The notes under the pieces are model-generated. The model was not told the origin of the DNA. It ran no database searches and saw nothing but the letters and a program-made list of their open reading frames with translations. 64,000 bases of DNA, from NCBI RefSeq assembly GCF_007004655.1, contig NZ_ML660090.1:62001-126000 (forward strand), read 5' to 3'. Each line of letters opens with the position of its first letter. The stretch's first letter is position 1. The position numbers and the translations under genes are program-made. The stretch comes from Exilibacterium tricleocarpae. Lineage in GTDB: Bacteria > Pseudomonadota > Gammaproteobacteria > Pseudomonadales > Cellvibrionaceae. Shown here piece by piece: positions 28,409 through 37,081 of the stretch.

Positions 28409-29043
28409 TCGCCGCTGCGCTGGCGGCACTCTTGCCCCTCGCGCCGGCTCAGGCGCAAGAGGACGAAAACGCCGAGCGCTCCGTGCTGGACCGGATCATT
28501 ACCCCGGATATGGAACGGCGCGAGATCGAAGAAGACCAGATCGATTCGGAAGACTTTGAAATCGGCGTCTACTTCGGCGTGATGAGCGTGGAGGATTTCG
28601 GCAGCAACGAGGTGACCGGCGTGCGTTTCGCCTACCACGTGACCGAGGACTTTTTTCTCGAAGCCGCCTACGGCGAAACCACCACTTCGGAAACCAGCTT
28701 CGAGACACTGACCGGTTCTGTGCAGTTGCTCACACCGGAACAGAGAGAATTTTCCTATTACAATCTGTCGGTAGGCTATAACTTTCTGCCAGGAGAGGTT
28801 TTTATCGGCGAGAACTGGGCTTTCAACAGCACTTTTTATTTGATCGCCGGGGCCGGCAACACCGATTTTGCCGGGGAGGAAAATTTTACCTATAACCTGG
28901 GTATGGGCCTGCGCTTTTTCGCCACCGACTGGCTGGCACTGCACTTCGATGTACGGGACCATATTATGGACCTGGATATTTTTGGCGAGGAGAAAACCAC
29001 CAACAATATCGAGGCCACTATCGGACTGACGTTCTTTTTTTAA
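28378..29043 (+). CDS. outer-membrane beta-barrel domain protein
   Basis: 221 residues. N-terminal signal (IFLIAAALAALLPLAPAQA, cleavage near residue 26), an acidic linker with DRIITPDMERREIEEDQ, then strands such as EIGVYFGVM and YNLGMGLRFF, ending in the aromatic TIGLTFFF typical of barrels recognised by the BAM machinery. The ATG overlaps the end of the SH3 gene, so the two barrels are translationally coupled and may work together. No known substrate. Confidence 0.8.
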   Translation: MESRNQRIFLIAAALAALLPLAPAQAQEDENAERSVLDRIITPDMERREIEEDQIDSEDFEIGVYFGVMSVEDFGSNEVTGVRFAYHVTEDFFLEAAYGETTTSETSFETLTGSVQLLTPEQREFSYYNLSVGYNFLPGEVFIGENWAFNSTFYLIAGAGNTDFAGEENFTYNLGMGLRFFATDWLALHFDVRDHIMDLDIFGEEKTTNNIEATIGLTFFF

Positions 29044-29128
29044 CAACTGGTTTTAACGACCGGGCTTACTAACACCAACGAGGTCATGCACCTGAAATGA
29101 CCGGAAAAGAATCTGGAGAACCCGTGTA

Positions 29129-29635
29129 ATGAGAAAAGTATTTGTCGCCGCGCTCGGCCTGGGATTGACAATGGCATTGTCGGTGTTGCCGGTACAGGCG
29201 TCATCGGAAAAACTCACCGGCGCGGCCCCGGACTTCACGCTGAAAACCCGCGGCGGCCCCAATACGCGCCTGAAAGAGCTGCGCGGCGAAGTCGTAATGA
29301 TCAACTTCTGGGCCTCCTGGTGCGGCCCCTGCCGCCAGGAGATGCCAATTCTCGACGATCTCTACAAGCGCTACAGCCGCGCCGGCTTCACGATCCTCGG
29401 CGTCAACGTAGAGGCCGATACCCGCGAAGCCGACCGCTACCTGAAAGAGGTGAACGTCAGCTTCCCGATTCTCTACGACACGCAAAGTAAAGTCAGCAAA
29501 ATGTTCGATGTGGACGCCATGCCCACTACCGTCATGGTCGACCGCAACGGCAATATGCGCTATCTGCACCGCGGCTACAAACCCGGTTACGAGGTCGATT
29601 ATCGCAAACAGATAAAGGAGTTGATTCGCGAATGA
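29129..29635 (+). CDS. TlpA-type periplasmic thioredoxin
   Basis: 168 residues. Signal peptide (about residues 1-27, ending PVQASSE), then a thioredoxin fold with active site WASWCGPCRQEMP near residue 65 and the cis-proline region AMPTTVMVDRNG near 130. TlpA/ResA-like proteins reduce periplasmic disulphides, often those of apocytochromes before haem attachment. That fits the CxxCH proteins encoded nearby and the cysteine-rich tail of the next gene. Its stop overlaps the next start by 4 bp (ATGA), so the pair is co-translated. Confidence 0.9.
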   Translation: MRKVFVAALGLGLTMALSVLPVQASSEKLTGAAPDFTLKTRGGPNTRLKELRGEVVMINFWASWCGPCRQEMPILDDLYKRYSRAGFTILGVNVEADTREADRYLKEVNVSFPILYDTQSKVSKMFDVDAMPTTVMVDRNGNMRYLHRGYKPGYEVDYRKQIKELIRE

Positions 29636-29865
29636 AACGATTGACGAAACTCGCTCTGTTATTAAGCACCGCCGCCATCTTCACCAACGGCTGCAGCTCC
29701 ATCGAGCCCTGGGTCAAACCCTACGAGCGCGAGCGGCTGGCGGACCCGATCATGAGCCTGGAAAGCCACCCGGTGTCCACCCGTTATATCAACCACGTCT
29801 ACGAGTCCAGGGAAGCGGCCCGGGGCGCTGAAGGTAGTGCTGGTGGCGGCTGTGGCTGCAACTAA
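29632..29865 (+). CDS. DUF4266 small lipoprotein with CGCN tail
   Basis: 77 residues. Signal plus lipobox FTNGC (near 18-22), the DUF4266 core PWVKPYERERLADPIM, then a linker and a C-terminal GGGCGCN. The core and the Gly/Cys tail match DUF4266 as I know it; these genes almost always sit between a TlpA gene and a DUF3570 gene, as here. The tail cysteines could bind a metal, be oxidised by the TlpA partner, or be modified. None of these is shown. It overlaps the DUF3570 frame by 29 bp. Confidence 0.88.
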   Translation: MKRLTKLALLLSTAAIFTNGCSSIEPWVKPYERERLADPIMSLESHPVSTRYINHVYESREAARGAEGSAGGGCGCN

Positions 29866-31045
29866 AGTTCTAACCGGCGCTGTCAACAGACTGCAGCGGC
29901 TGATCGCCGGCGGCCTCCTGCTGTGCGCCGGGTTCGCCGCACAGGCGGCGGTACTGCCGGAGGACCGACTGGATATTCTCTACCACGCCTTTGACGGCGG
30001 CGGCGTGACTATCGACGGCCCCTCAATCCTGGTGCGCAAGGATTTTGCCAACACGGTTTCGGTCTCGGCCAACTACTATTTAGATATGGTCAGCAGCGCC
30101 TCGATCGACGTGGAGGTCTCCGGGGCCAGCCGCTACGAGGAAGAGCGCACCGAGTACAGTGTCGGTATCGATTATCTCTACGACCGCACCCTGATGAGCC
30201 TCAGTTACACCAACAGCACCGAGAACGACTACGAAGCCGATACCGTGGGCTTCGGTATCAGCCAGGAATTCTTCGGCGCCATGACCACGCTGACGATGGG
30301 TTTCAGTATCGGCGATAACACAATACGCCGGACCAACGATGATGAGTTCGAGGAAGAGGCGCAGGGCCGACGCTACAGTATCGGCCTGTCGCAGGTACTC
30401 ACCAAAAACTGGATGGCGGCCATAGGTATCGAGTCGGTTGCCGACGAGGGTTACCTGCAAAACCCCTATCGCTTTGTGCGCTTTTTCAATCCCACCTCGC
30501 CCACGGAGTTCACCCTGGAAGAGGAAAACTACCCGGATACGCGCAACAGTGATGCTCTCTCGCTGCGTACCATGTACTACCTGCCCTACCGCGCATCCCT
30601 GCGCGGGGAGTATCGTCTCTACAGCGACAACTGGGGTATCGAGGCGAGCAACTACGAAGTGCGCTATATTCATCCGGTCGGGCAAAACTGGGTATTCGAG
30701 GCCAAGTTTCGCCAGTACGAGCAGACCAAAGCCGACTTTTACCAGGATATCTACGAATTCGCCGGTGAGAAGACCCTGCGCGGGCGCGACAAGGAACTGA
30801 GCACTTACACCACCACCTCCTTCGGCCTGGGCGTCAGCTACCAGGTGCGCTCGCAATATCTCTCGGTATTTGACAAGAGTACCATCAACCTGTTTTGGGA
30901 CTTTATGCAGTTCAGATACGACGACTTTCGCGATGCCCGCGAGAGTCTGCGCACCGACCCCAATACAGATGTGCCGGCGGGGCAGGAATCGCTGTATGAA
31001 TTCGATGCCAATGTGATTCGCCTGTTTATTTCGTTCTGGTACTGA
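29837..31045 (+). CDS. DUF3570 outer-membrane protein
   Basis: 402 residues if the GTG at 29837 is used; this overlaps the DUF4266 gene, and a later start before the signal (RLIAGGLLLCAGFAAQAA) is possible. The mature part begins AVLPEDRLDILYHAFDGGG and shows regular amphipathic strands (VSVSANYYLDMVSSASIDV, SVGIDYLYDRTLMSLSYT), ending FISFWY, typical of a large outer-membrane barrel. DUF3570 always keeps company with DUF4266 and a thioredoxin, suggesting a shared export or assembly job. Stop and the next start overlap by one base (TGATG). Confidence 0.87.
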   Translation: MLVAAVAATKVLTGAVNRLQRLIAGGLLLCAGFAAQAAVLPEDRLDILYHAFDGGGVTIDGPSILVRKDFANTVSVSANYYLDMVSSASIDVEVSGASRYEEERTEYSVGIDYLYDRTLMSLSYTNSTENDYEADTVGFGISQEFFGAMTTLTMGFSIGDNTIRRTNDDEFEEEAQGRRYSIGLSQVLTKNWMAAIGIESVADEGYLQNPYRFVRFFNPTSPTEFTLEEENYPDTRNSDALSLRTMYYLPYRASLRGEYRLYSDNWGIEASNYEVRYIHPVGQNWVFEAKFRQYEQTKADFYQDIYEFAGEKTLRGRDKELSTYTTTSFGLGVSYQVRSQYLSVFDKSTINLFWDFMQFRYDDFRDARESLRTDPNTDVPAGQESLYEFDANVIRLFISFWY

Positions 31046-32076
31046 TGCGGCGATTCACCGTTAAACACGGCGCCAGTTGCCTGTTACTGCTATTGCTGGG
31101 CCTGGCCTGCACCTTCGCCGCCACCGCGGCGGATAAACTCGTGATCGCCCATCGCGGTGCATCGGGTTACCTGCCCGAACACACGCTGGCCGCCAAGGCG
31201 CTGGCCTACGGGATGGGCGCCCACTATATCGAGCAGGATATCGTGTTGACCAAAGACGATGTGCCTGTCGTCCTTCACGATATCTACCTGGATGCTGTCA
31301 CCGATGTAAAAGACAGGTTTCCCGACAGGGCCCGGGGAGACGGACGTTTCTACGCGCTGGATTTCACCCTCGCGGAAATCCGCCAACTGCGGGTCAATGA
31401 GCGCATCGATCTGGAAACCGGCGCGCGAGTGTATCCGCAGCGTTTTGCCGGCGCCAAGGCGCCGTTCCGGGTGCCCACCCTGGCCGAGGAGATTGAACTG
31501 ATCCTAGGCCTCAACCGGGCCGCCGGCAAAGAGGTCGGTATTTATCCGGAAATCAAAAAGCCGGCCTGGCATCGGCGCCAGGGCCGGGATATCAGTAAGG
31601 TCGTGTTGCAGGTGTTATCTCGTTACGGGTACCGGGATAAAAACAGCGCTATCTATTTACAGTGTTTCGACGCGGGCGAGCTAAAGCGTATTCGCCGGGA
31701 GTTGGGCAGTCAGTTGAGGCTGGTACAACTGTTGATCGATCCTCGCTATAAAGACCCGGACAATCAAACCGATTTTCAACATCTGCTCAGCGCTGCCGGG
31801 TTGCGTGAAGTCGCCGCCTATGCGGACGGCATAGGGCCCTGGTTGCCGCAGGTGGTCTCGGGGGTCGACGCCAGTGGCAAGCCGATCATTACTGATTTAG
31901 TGAAACGGGCCCAGGCATTGAGACTGGTCGTACACCCTTACACCTTTCGCGCAGACCAGTTGCCGCAACAGGTCGCCAGTTTCGAGCAGCTTCTGGGTAT
32001 CTTCTTCGATAGCGCCGGTGTCGACGGTGTGTTTACCGATTTTCCGGATCGGGCAGTGGCGTTTCTGCAAAGATAA
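31045..32076 (+). CDS. glpQ: periplasmic glycerophosphodiester phosphodiesterase
   Basis: 343 residues. Signal peptide (LLLLLLGLACTFAATAA), then the GDPD TIM-barrel motif VIAHRGASGYLPEHT near residue 35, with the conserved EQD (IEQDIVLTKDDVPVVLHD) and a metal-site glutamate in YPEIKKP. Hydrolyses glycerophosphodiesters from phospholipid turnover to glycerol-3-phosphate and an alcohol. The length and the HRGASGYLPEHT motif match GlpQ more than cytoplasmic UgpQ. One-base overlap with DUF3570 makes it the last gene of the envelope operon. Confidence 0.92.
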   Translation: MRRFTVKHGASCLLLLLLGLACTFAATAADKLVIAHRGASGYLPEHTLAAKALAYGMGAHYIEQDIVLTKDDVPVVLHDIYLDAVTDVKDRFPDRARGDGRFYALDFTLAEIRQLRVNERIDLETGARVYPQRFAGAKAPFRVPTLAEEIELILGLNRAAGKEVGIYPEIKKPAWHRRQGRDISKVVLQVLSRYGYRDKNSAIYLQCFDAGELKRIRRELGSQLRLVQLLIDPRYKDPDNQTDFQHLLSAAGLREVAAYADGIGPWLPQVVSGVDASGKPIITDLVKRAQALRLVVHPYTFRADQLPQQVASFEQLLGIFFDSAGVDGVFTDFPDRAVAFLQR

Positions 32077-32085
32077 TAGGAATTT

Positions 32086-32236
32086 AGGGTCAGAGTAGAA
32101 TGGCACTCACTTAAGCATATCTGCATCAGTTTATCGATCGCCATCCCAGTCGCATGGACCTTGGTTAAGCACACTGAAGGCTTCAGCCAGAGCCAGGCCG
32201 GTCGACTAGCACATATTCGCTTAAGTAAGTGCCATT
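32086..32236. repeat. insertion-sequence end pair / MITE relic
   Basis: AATGGCACTCACTTAAGC (32099-32116) faces GCTTAAGTAAGTGCCATT (32219-32236) with one mismatch, giving a short element of about 140 bp. Bases 32086-32102 (AGGGTCAGAGTAGAATG) recur at 34768-34784, and the right-hand end recurs at 34750-34767. No protein-coding content inside. Confidence 0.7.
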
Positions 32237-32423
32237 ATGAACTGTCCCCGGAATTCGCGAGATGAAATGCCAGCGCCTGATAACTCAATTGACGATACTG
32301 TTTCAACAAGGCACAGCGCAGTACACTTTCAGCCGACATGCCGCTGCGTCCGGTATCTTTCGTGCCCTCCTCGAACAGGTCACTCGCGACCAACTGAATC
32401 AATTCCGGCAGCTGATTCCGCAT
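32235..32423 (-). pseudogene. transposase N-terminal fragment (IS4/IS5-like, DUF772 type)
   Basis: A 62-codon leftward fragment contains MSAESVLRCALLKQYRQLSY followed by ALAFHLANS, the N-terminal signature of a common IS4/IS5-like transposase. It stops where the full protein would continue with its DDE domain. It abuts the insertion-sequence end at 32219-32236, so it is a remnant of that element. Not expected to be active. Confidence 0.75.
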
Positions 32424-32553
32424 AACTCATCCTCAAAGCTAAATAACATGTGTCATATAGCCTCTTCTTTAAAATGTATGAAAAAAAGCCTCGCTTAATA
32501 ATGACTACATTTTGCTGTCGGCGTTTTAACGAGGCTTCTCTACCCTAAAATGC

Positions 32554-34470
32554 TTATGGGAAGGAAAGTACTGTAGAGACAGGGGTTCCATCATTCACTA
32601 CTGTTAAGGTATAGCTACCTACCGCTTCCGGTGTGTTGCTGGAAACACCAATCAAATAATTGATATCAGCTTCAGGAAGGAAAGTGATATTGGTTCCCCC
32701 AAAATAAATATAGCCGCTACCTCCTTCCAATTCTCGCGTATCGCGATCATAAACATTGATCGATATACCTGGGAGGCTTTCTGATGCGACACGAATAGAC
32801 ACTATTTTGCCTCCACTCAAATGCTCAATATTATAGTAATCGATATAGTGGCGTGATGGAGCAGTGTCAGGGTTTGTTGCGTCATCTGTGCTGAGTATGC
32901 CTTGTATCGATTTTTCTGGTGGAGTGCCAATAGTAACTCTGGGAAAGCGGCGAGTATAACTCGCATTTTCATCACTAGCCGTCATTGAAGGTTGATAAAT
33001 GCCATCCTCCGAATAAAGCGGAACAATGGCTGAGTTGGCGCCTGCTAAACATTCGAGTTCAGTACTTGGCAGCTCGCCTTCACCATCAAGATCAATAGCA
33101 CAATCAAACTCACGCGAATACGGAGCCTCATCGATAATTCGCCAATCGAATAAATAGCCATCTTGCTGTTCAGTCATGGCGGTATTCACCAATTGCCAGC
33201 GAGGTTCAATCTCTTGACGTGTTTGGTAAGTCGTTTTTCGGTTACCAAAATTCGCTCTCACTACTTTAAATGGAGCTAATGAAAGCTCATAGTGACGAGA
33301 GGGTGAGACAGCGGTGCCTTTCACCCATTCAGATAGGGCCGATACTCGTGCTGCAACGCCAGGTACGCCGGGAGCTGCGCACGCACCCGTTCCATAGCTT
33401 GTAATGCCTGCTAATCGCCATTTTGCAGAGTCAATATCTCGCACAAGCACCGGGCTGCCGCTATCGCCAGTACATGACGCAATACCCCCCTCTAAAGCGC
33501 CACCAAGACATAGCTGTGTATCGAAATTTATTGCGTTGGGAACCAACGCTTGGCATTCTGCGGTATCGAAGACTGGAAGGTGAACATCCTTTAATAAGCG
33601 GCTACGGATAAAGCTCACACCCCATCCTAAAGCGGTAGATAACTGACCATCGGCGGCTAATGCTTGATCCTCCTCAGTAAGCATCGTGATAGACTGGAGC
33701 CCATTCTCTTTTAACGCTACTGGTTCAGACAGTTTTAATAGTGCAATATCATAGCCAGACCAAACACTTGGGTAAGACGGGTCTGGATTAAAGTCATAAC
33801 CAGGATGCATAATCACATCCTCCACGTCCAATATATAACCGCTTCCGTCAGTGATATCATTAGTACCGGCAAGAACTTTTATACTATCGATCGAATAATA
33901 TGAAATACAATGCGATGCGGTGACTATCCAGCGGTCGGTGATAAATGCCCCGCCGCAAAAATGAAAAAAGTAATCGCCGAATGTGCGCCCTAGCGCTACC
34001 GTGAAAGGATATTGTTCGATGCTGACCTCTTTACCACCGATAATTTTTGGTGTAATCCTATATTCACTATCTTTCGTTACGGGAACGGTATCTTCACCTT
34101 CTCCTCCTTCTGTATTTCTCCAGCCGAAGGGTACTTCTTGGCGAACAATGTGGTCTCCTTTAGCGATTTTTAAAAAATAGCGTCCAGCGATATTTGTTTT
34201 TGTTGCTATTTCATTCGTATCTCGAACGCCATTATTATTTTCATCTACATAAACAACAATGTCCCTTAAGCCTTTTTCAAAAAGATCTTTGCGGTTGTTG
34301 CCGTTTCTATCCGTGTAGATGGTGCCATAAATAAGAGCTTTATTAAAAAAATTACCAAAGGGCCACTTTGTGTTGGTGTTGTCGAACGTGTTGGCTGTCG
34401 TGGCTGTGGCGAATAATATACCCATGCTCAGTATTACAGGTCTGATGGTATTTAACGCTAAATAATGCAT
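32554..34470 (-). CDS. secreted trypsin-like serine protease with SdrD B-like domain
   Basis: 638 residues. Signal peptide, then an SdrD-B-like beta domain near residues 45-120 (YGTIYTDRNGNNRKD, VDENNNGVRDTNEIATKT). A chymotrypsin-fold (S1) protease follows from IIGGKEVSIEQYPF near 142, with all three catalytic residues: His in VTASHC, Asp in YDIALLKL, Ser in CTGDSGSPV. GDSGSP replaces the usual GDSGGP. The C-terminal 250 residues are beta-rich and unrecognised, ending in a segment like a pre-peptidase C-terminal domain (GSYTLTVVNDG). Codon use is AT-richer than the flanks, and insertion-sequence end relics lie on both sides, suggesting horizontal acquisition. Predicted extracellular protease. 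Confidence 0.87.
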   Translation of the reverse strand: MHYLALNTIRPVILSMGILFATATTANTFDNTNTKWPFGNFFNKALIYGTIYTDRNGNNRKDLFEKGLRDIVVYVDENNNGVRDTNEIATKTNIAGRYFLKIAKGDHIVRQEVPFGWRNTEGGEGEDTVPVTKDSEYRITPKIIGGKEVSIEQYPFTVALGRTFGDYFFHFCGGAFITDRWIVTASHCISYYSIDSIKVLAGTNDITDGSGYILDVEDVIMHPGYDFNPDPSYPSVWSGYDIALLKLSEPVALKENGLQSITMLTEEDQALAADGQLSTALGWGVSFIRSRLLKDVHLPVFDTAECQALVPNAINFDTQLCLGGALEGGIASCTGDSGSPVLVRDIDSAKWRLAGITSYGTGACAAPGVPGVAARVSALSEWVKGTAVSPSRHYELSLAPFKVVRANFGNRKTTYQTRQEIEPRWQLVNTAMTEQQDGYLFDWRIIDEAPYSREFDCAIDLDGEGELPSTELECLAGANSAIVPLYSEDGIYQPSMTASDENASYTRRFPRVTIGTPPEKSIQGILSTDDATNPDTAPSRHYIDYYNIEHLSGGKIVSIRVASESLPGISINVYDRDTRELEGGSGYIYFGGTNITFLPEADINYLIGVSSNTPEAVGSYTLTVVNDGTPVSTVLSFP

Positions 34471-34840
34471 AAGCTCACTCCTAAAACGAAATAGTTATGT
34501 GCAGGGGGGGGTCAAATCTTGACTAATAGTTAGTACTTGAATCTAAATCAAGTAACTCCTCGCTAGTCAACAAATTAAAGAAACTGTAGGAGCTTCTATT
34601 TTGAGCATATTTCTGTAATTGCTGTTGTTTTAATCGATTATACCTGTTACTAATCATGATGAGATCTGGCTTGTTGGTTATTGAAATTGTTTGGTCGCAA
34701 TTTCAGTTTACCAACGGGCCAGCTTTCTTCAATATTATTAGTAACTTACGCTTAAGTAAGTGCCATTAGGGTCAGAGTAGAATGATAAATGCTCCCGCCA
34801 AAAGCAGTGGGCTGAAGCGAATGTCATTCTGGCCCGTCCT
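34471..34840. other. intergenic region with two mobile-element end relics
   Basis: Bases 34509-34537 (GGGTCAAATCTTGACTAATA and onward) match, with about three differences, the end of the RAYT-type element at 61377. Bases 34750-34784 carry the other insertion-sequence end (GCTTAAGTAAGTGCCATT) joined to AGGGTCAGAGTAGAATG. No gene seen. The region lies upstream of the protease gene and downstream of the PhoH gene. Confidence 0.65.
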
Positions 34841-36226
34841 CTATAAATTATCCTCCGCAAACTCCGCCAGGCGGCTGCGCTCGATGCCATTGACATGCAT
34901 GATGCTGGCATAATCGAAGCCTTTCACTTTCTCCACCAGATAGGTCAAGCCGGAGGTCAGCGGGGTAATATACTTGTTATCGATCTGCGCCAGGTTGCCG
35001 AGCACCACGATCTTGGAGTTCTGGCCCACCCGGGTGATGATGGATTTCAGTTGGAACTGGGTCAGGCCCTGGCTTTCGTCAATGATGATATAGGCGTTGT
35101 TGAACGAGCGACCGCGCATAAAATTCAACGACTTAAACTGGATATTGGCCCGCTCCTTGACGTAATCGATACTGCTGAAGCTGTGCTCATCGGTGCCGTG
35201 CAGCACCTCCAGGTTGTCTTCGAAGGCCGCCAGCCAGGGCGCCATCTTCTCTTCCTCGGTGCCGGGTAAAAAACCGATGTCCTCGGCGATCGGCGGTGTG
35301 GAGCGGGCGACTATCAACTTGTTATAGCGCTTTTCCTCCATGATCACATGCAGCCCGTAGGCCAGCGCCAACAGCGTCTTGCCGGAACCGGCCGGGCCGG
35401 TCATCACTGTCATATCCGAGTCCTGGTACTGCAGCACGAAAAACGCCATCGCCTGCTCCAGGTTGCGCGGGCGGATGCCCCAAAATTCCTGGTGCATCAG
35501 GCTGGCGCGATTCATATCCTGCAAGTGAACAAAGTCTTCATCGACCTCGGTGACAAAACCGATAAAATCCGTATCGTCCACCACAAACATTTGCGGGTAG
35601 GCATTGGGCAGCGTCTCGCGGGCGAGGGTGTGGACTGTGGTGCGCCCGTGGGTTTCGGTCTTTACCTTCTCCACCCGCTCCCAGAAAGCGCCCGGCGTGT
35701 ATTCGTAGCCTTTGGCCAACAGGTCCAGATCATCCAGCACCCGGTCGTTGCGATAGTCCTCCACATGCTCAAGCCCGGACCCCTTGGCCTTGAGGCGCAT
35801 ATTGATGTCTTTTGTGACCAGGCACACAAAATCGTCCGGATGGGCCGCCTGTAGCTTCAGGGCCACGTTGATAATGCGGTTGTCGTTGGCCTGCTGCGGC
35901 GTGCCGTTGAGATAGGGGATATTGTCGTCGTCGCTGATGCGCTGGTCCTGGTATATGGCGAGGGTGCCGGTCTCTTCGTGCAGCGCCGTGGCGGGCATTC
36001 TCACCCCTTCCTGAATCTCCCAGGGTTTGGCATCACTTAAGATATTGTCGATCGACTGGATGGCAATACGCGCCTCGCGGCTGACATCCTTCTCGCGCCG
36101 GTCTTTGATGACATCGAGTTCCTCCAGCACCGTCATGGGCAGTACCACCCGGTGCTCGGCGAAGGACTTTATGGCCAGCGGGTCATGTAGCAAGACGTTG
36201 GTGTCAAGCACATAGATTTTTTCCAT
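34841..36226 (-). CDS. PIN-PhoH family ATPase
   Basis: 461 residues from the ATG at 36226 (MEKIYVLDTNVLLHDP). I prefer this start to an upstream in-frame one because it begins exactly at the PIN domain and has GGGAG 9 bases ahead. Residues 1-140 are a PIN RNase domain. The C-terminal half is a PhoH ATPase with Walker A GPAGSGKTLLALA and Walker B YIIIDESQGLT. PhoH2-type proteins couple ATP-driven RNA unwinding to PIN ribonuclease activity; that is family knowledge. No partner gene adjoins it. Confidence 0.92.
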   Translation of the reverse strand: MEKIYVLDTNVLLHDPLAIKSFAEHRVVLPMTVLEELDVIKDRREKDVSREARIAIQSIDNILSDAKPWEIQEGVRMPATALHEETGTLAIYQDQRISDDDNIPYLNGTPQQANDNRIINVALKLQAAHPDDFVCLVTKDINMRLKAKGSGLEHVEDYRNDRVLDDLDLLAKGYEYTPGAFWERVEKVKTETHGRTTVHTLARETLPNAYPQMFVVDDTDFIGFVTEVDEDFVHLQDMNRASLMHQEFWGIRPRNLEQAMAFFVLQYQDSDMTVMTGPAGSGKTLLALAYGLHVIMEEKRYNKLIVARSTPPIAEDIGFLPGTEEEKMAPWLAAFEDNLEVLHGTDEHSFSSIDYVKERANIQFKSLNFMRGRSFNNAYIIIDESQGLTQFQLKSIITRVGQNSKIVVLGNLAQIDNKYITPLTSGLTYLVEKVKGFDYASIMHVNGIERSRLAEFAEDNL

Positions 36227-37081
36227 ACAACGGTACTCCCGGGTAGCGTAGATATAAATCCCTAAGACAGGCGCAGGCGACATACCTGTCGGGAAAAAAG
36301 CAAGCAAATGGGCGCTTAAGATACAAAATCAAATGAGAGAAAAAGAGAGGGGGAAATAATCGACGTATATTCAAGCTCACTCACCAAGCTGCTGAAACTT
36401 ACTGAGTCCGCTGGTAGGACAACCGCGTCGTATAACCCAAGCGCACTCGATTCGGCTTTCGCTGAAGCTGTTAACCAGGCTTTCGCAAGAGCTGTTAATC
36501 CAGTTTTTGCAGAAGTTATTAGTCAAGCTTCCACAAAAGTTACCGCGCAGGGGTCCGGCGGCGGCGCCTTTCGCAAGGTTTTGCCGTTGGCCCAAAAACC
36601 AATTCCTGAATGCCGATTGCTTTCCTGATTATCTAGACATTGGCGGCGAAGTCAATGGCAAATTACCAATTTGTAAACTATTTTCAGTATCAGGGCTGTC
36701 TCCGGCGCCGGCGGGTTACTGCGTCTGGCTGACAACCGGTTTGTGACAGACGTCGCGGCGGCGGTCGCGAAAAAGAAGTAACGCGCCAGGGTTCCTTGCT
36801 TGTAACCCTACTTTCTTGCTTAAAACGATAACGCCTTATTACCGGCATGGTGTTACAAGCTAGGGTGCTTTGCTAAATATCGAGTTGTCTTGTTAAATAA
36901 GGAGATTTTGTTAAAAAAATGCAACAAAACTGTGCTTATAACAGGATCAAAACTGTTAGCCAGTACAAATCTTTTCCCCGCGATTTCACTATACTGTGCC
37001 GGCAATCGACGCCATCCCCAGCCGATTATTGCCGCCCTCGCACCTGGCGGCCAGCAGTTCCGAAACGAGGAGTCCGGAAAA
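36227..37081. other. intergenic region with decayed tandem repeats
   Basis: 855 bp between the PhoH gene (leftward) and the esterase gene (rightward). It contains the four 24-bp units at 36454-36549 and is otherwise AT-rich toward the esterase. A rightward frame with no stop spans about 36375-36630 but has no credible start codon or ribosome binding site. Promoters for both flanking genes must lie here. Confidence 0.4.
36454..36549. repeat. four degenerate 24-bp tandem repeats
   Basis: Units at 36454, 36478, 36502 and 36526. The first two share GGCTTTCGC and GCTGTTAA; the last two are progressively diverged. On the plus strand each would encode an octapeptide of the type FAEAVNQA, but no start codon is evident. 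Either a minisatellite or the remnant of a repeat-containing gene. Confidence 0.55.
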
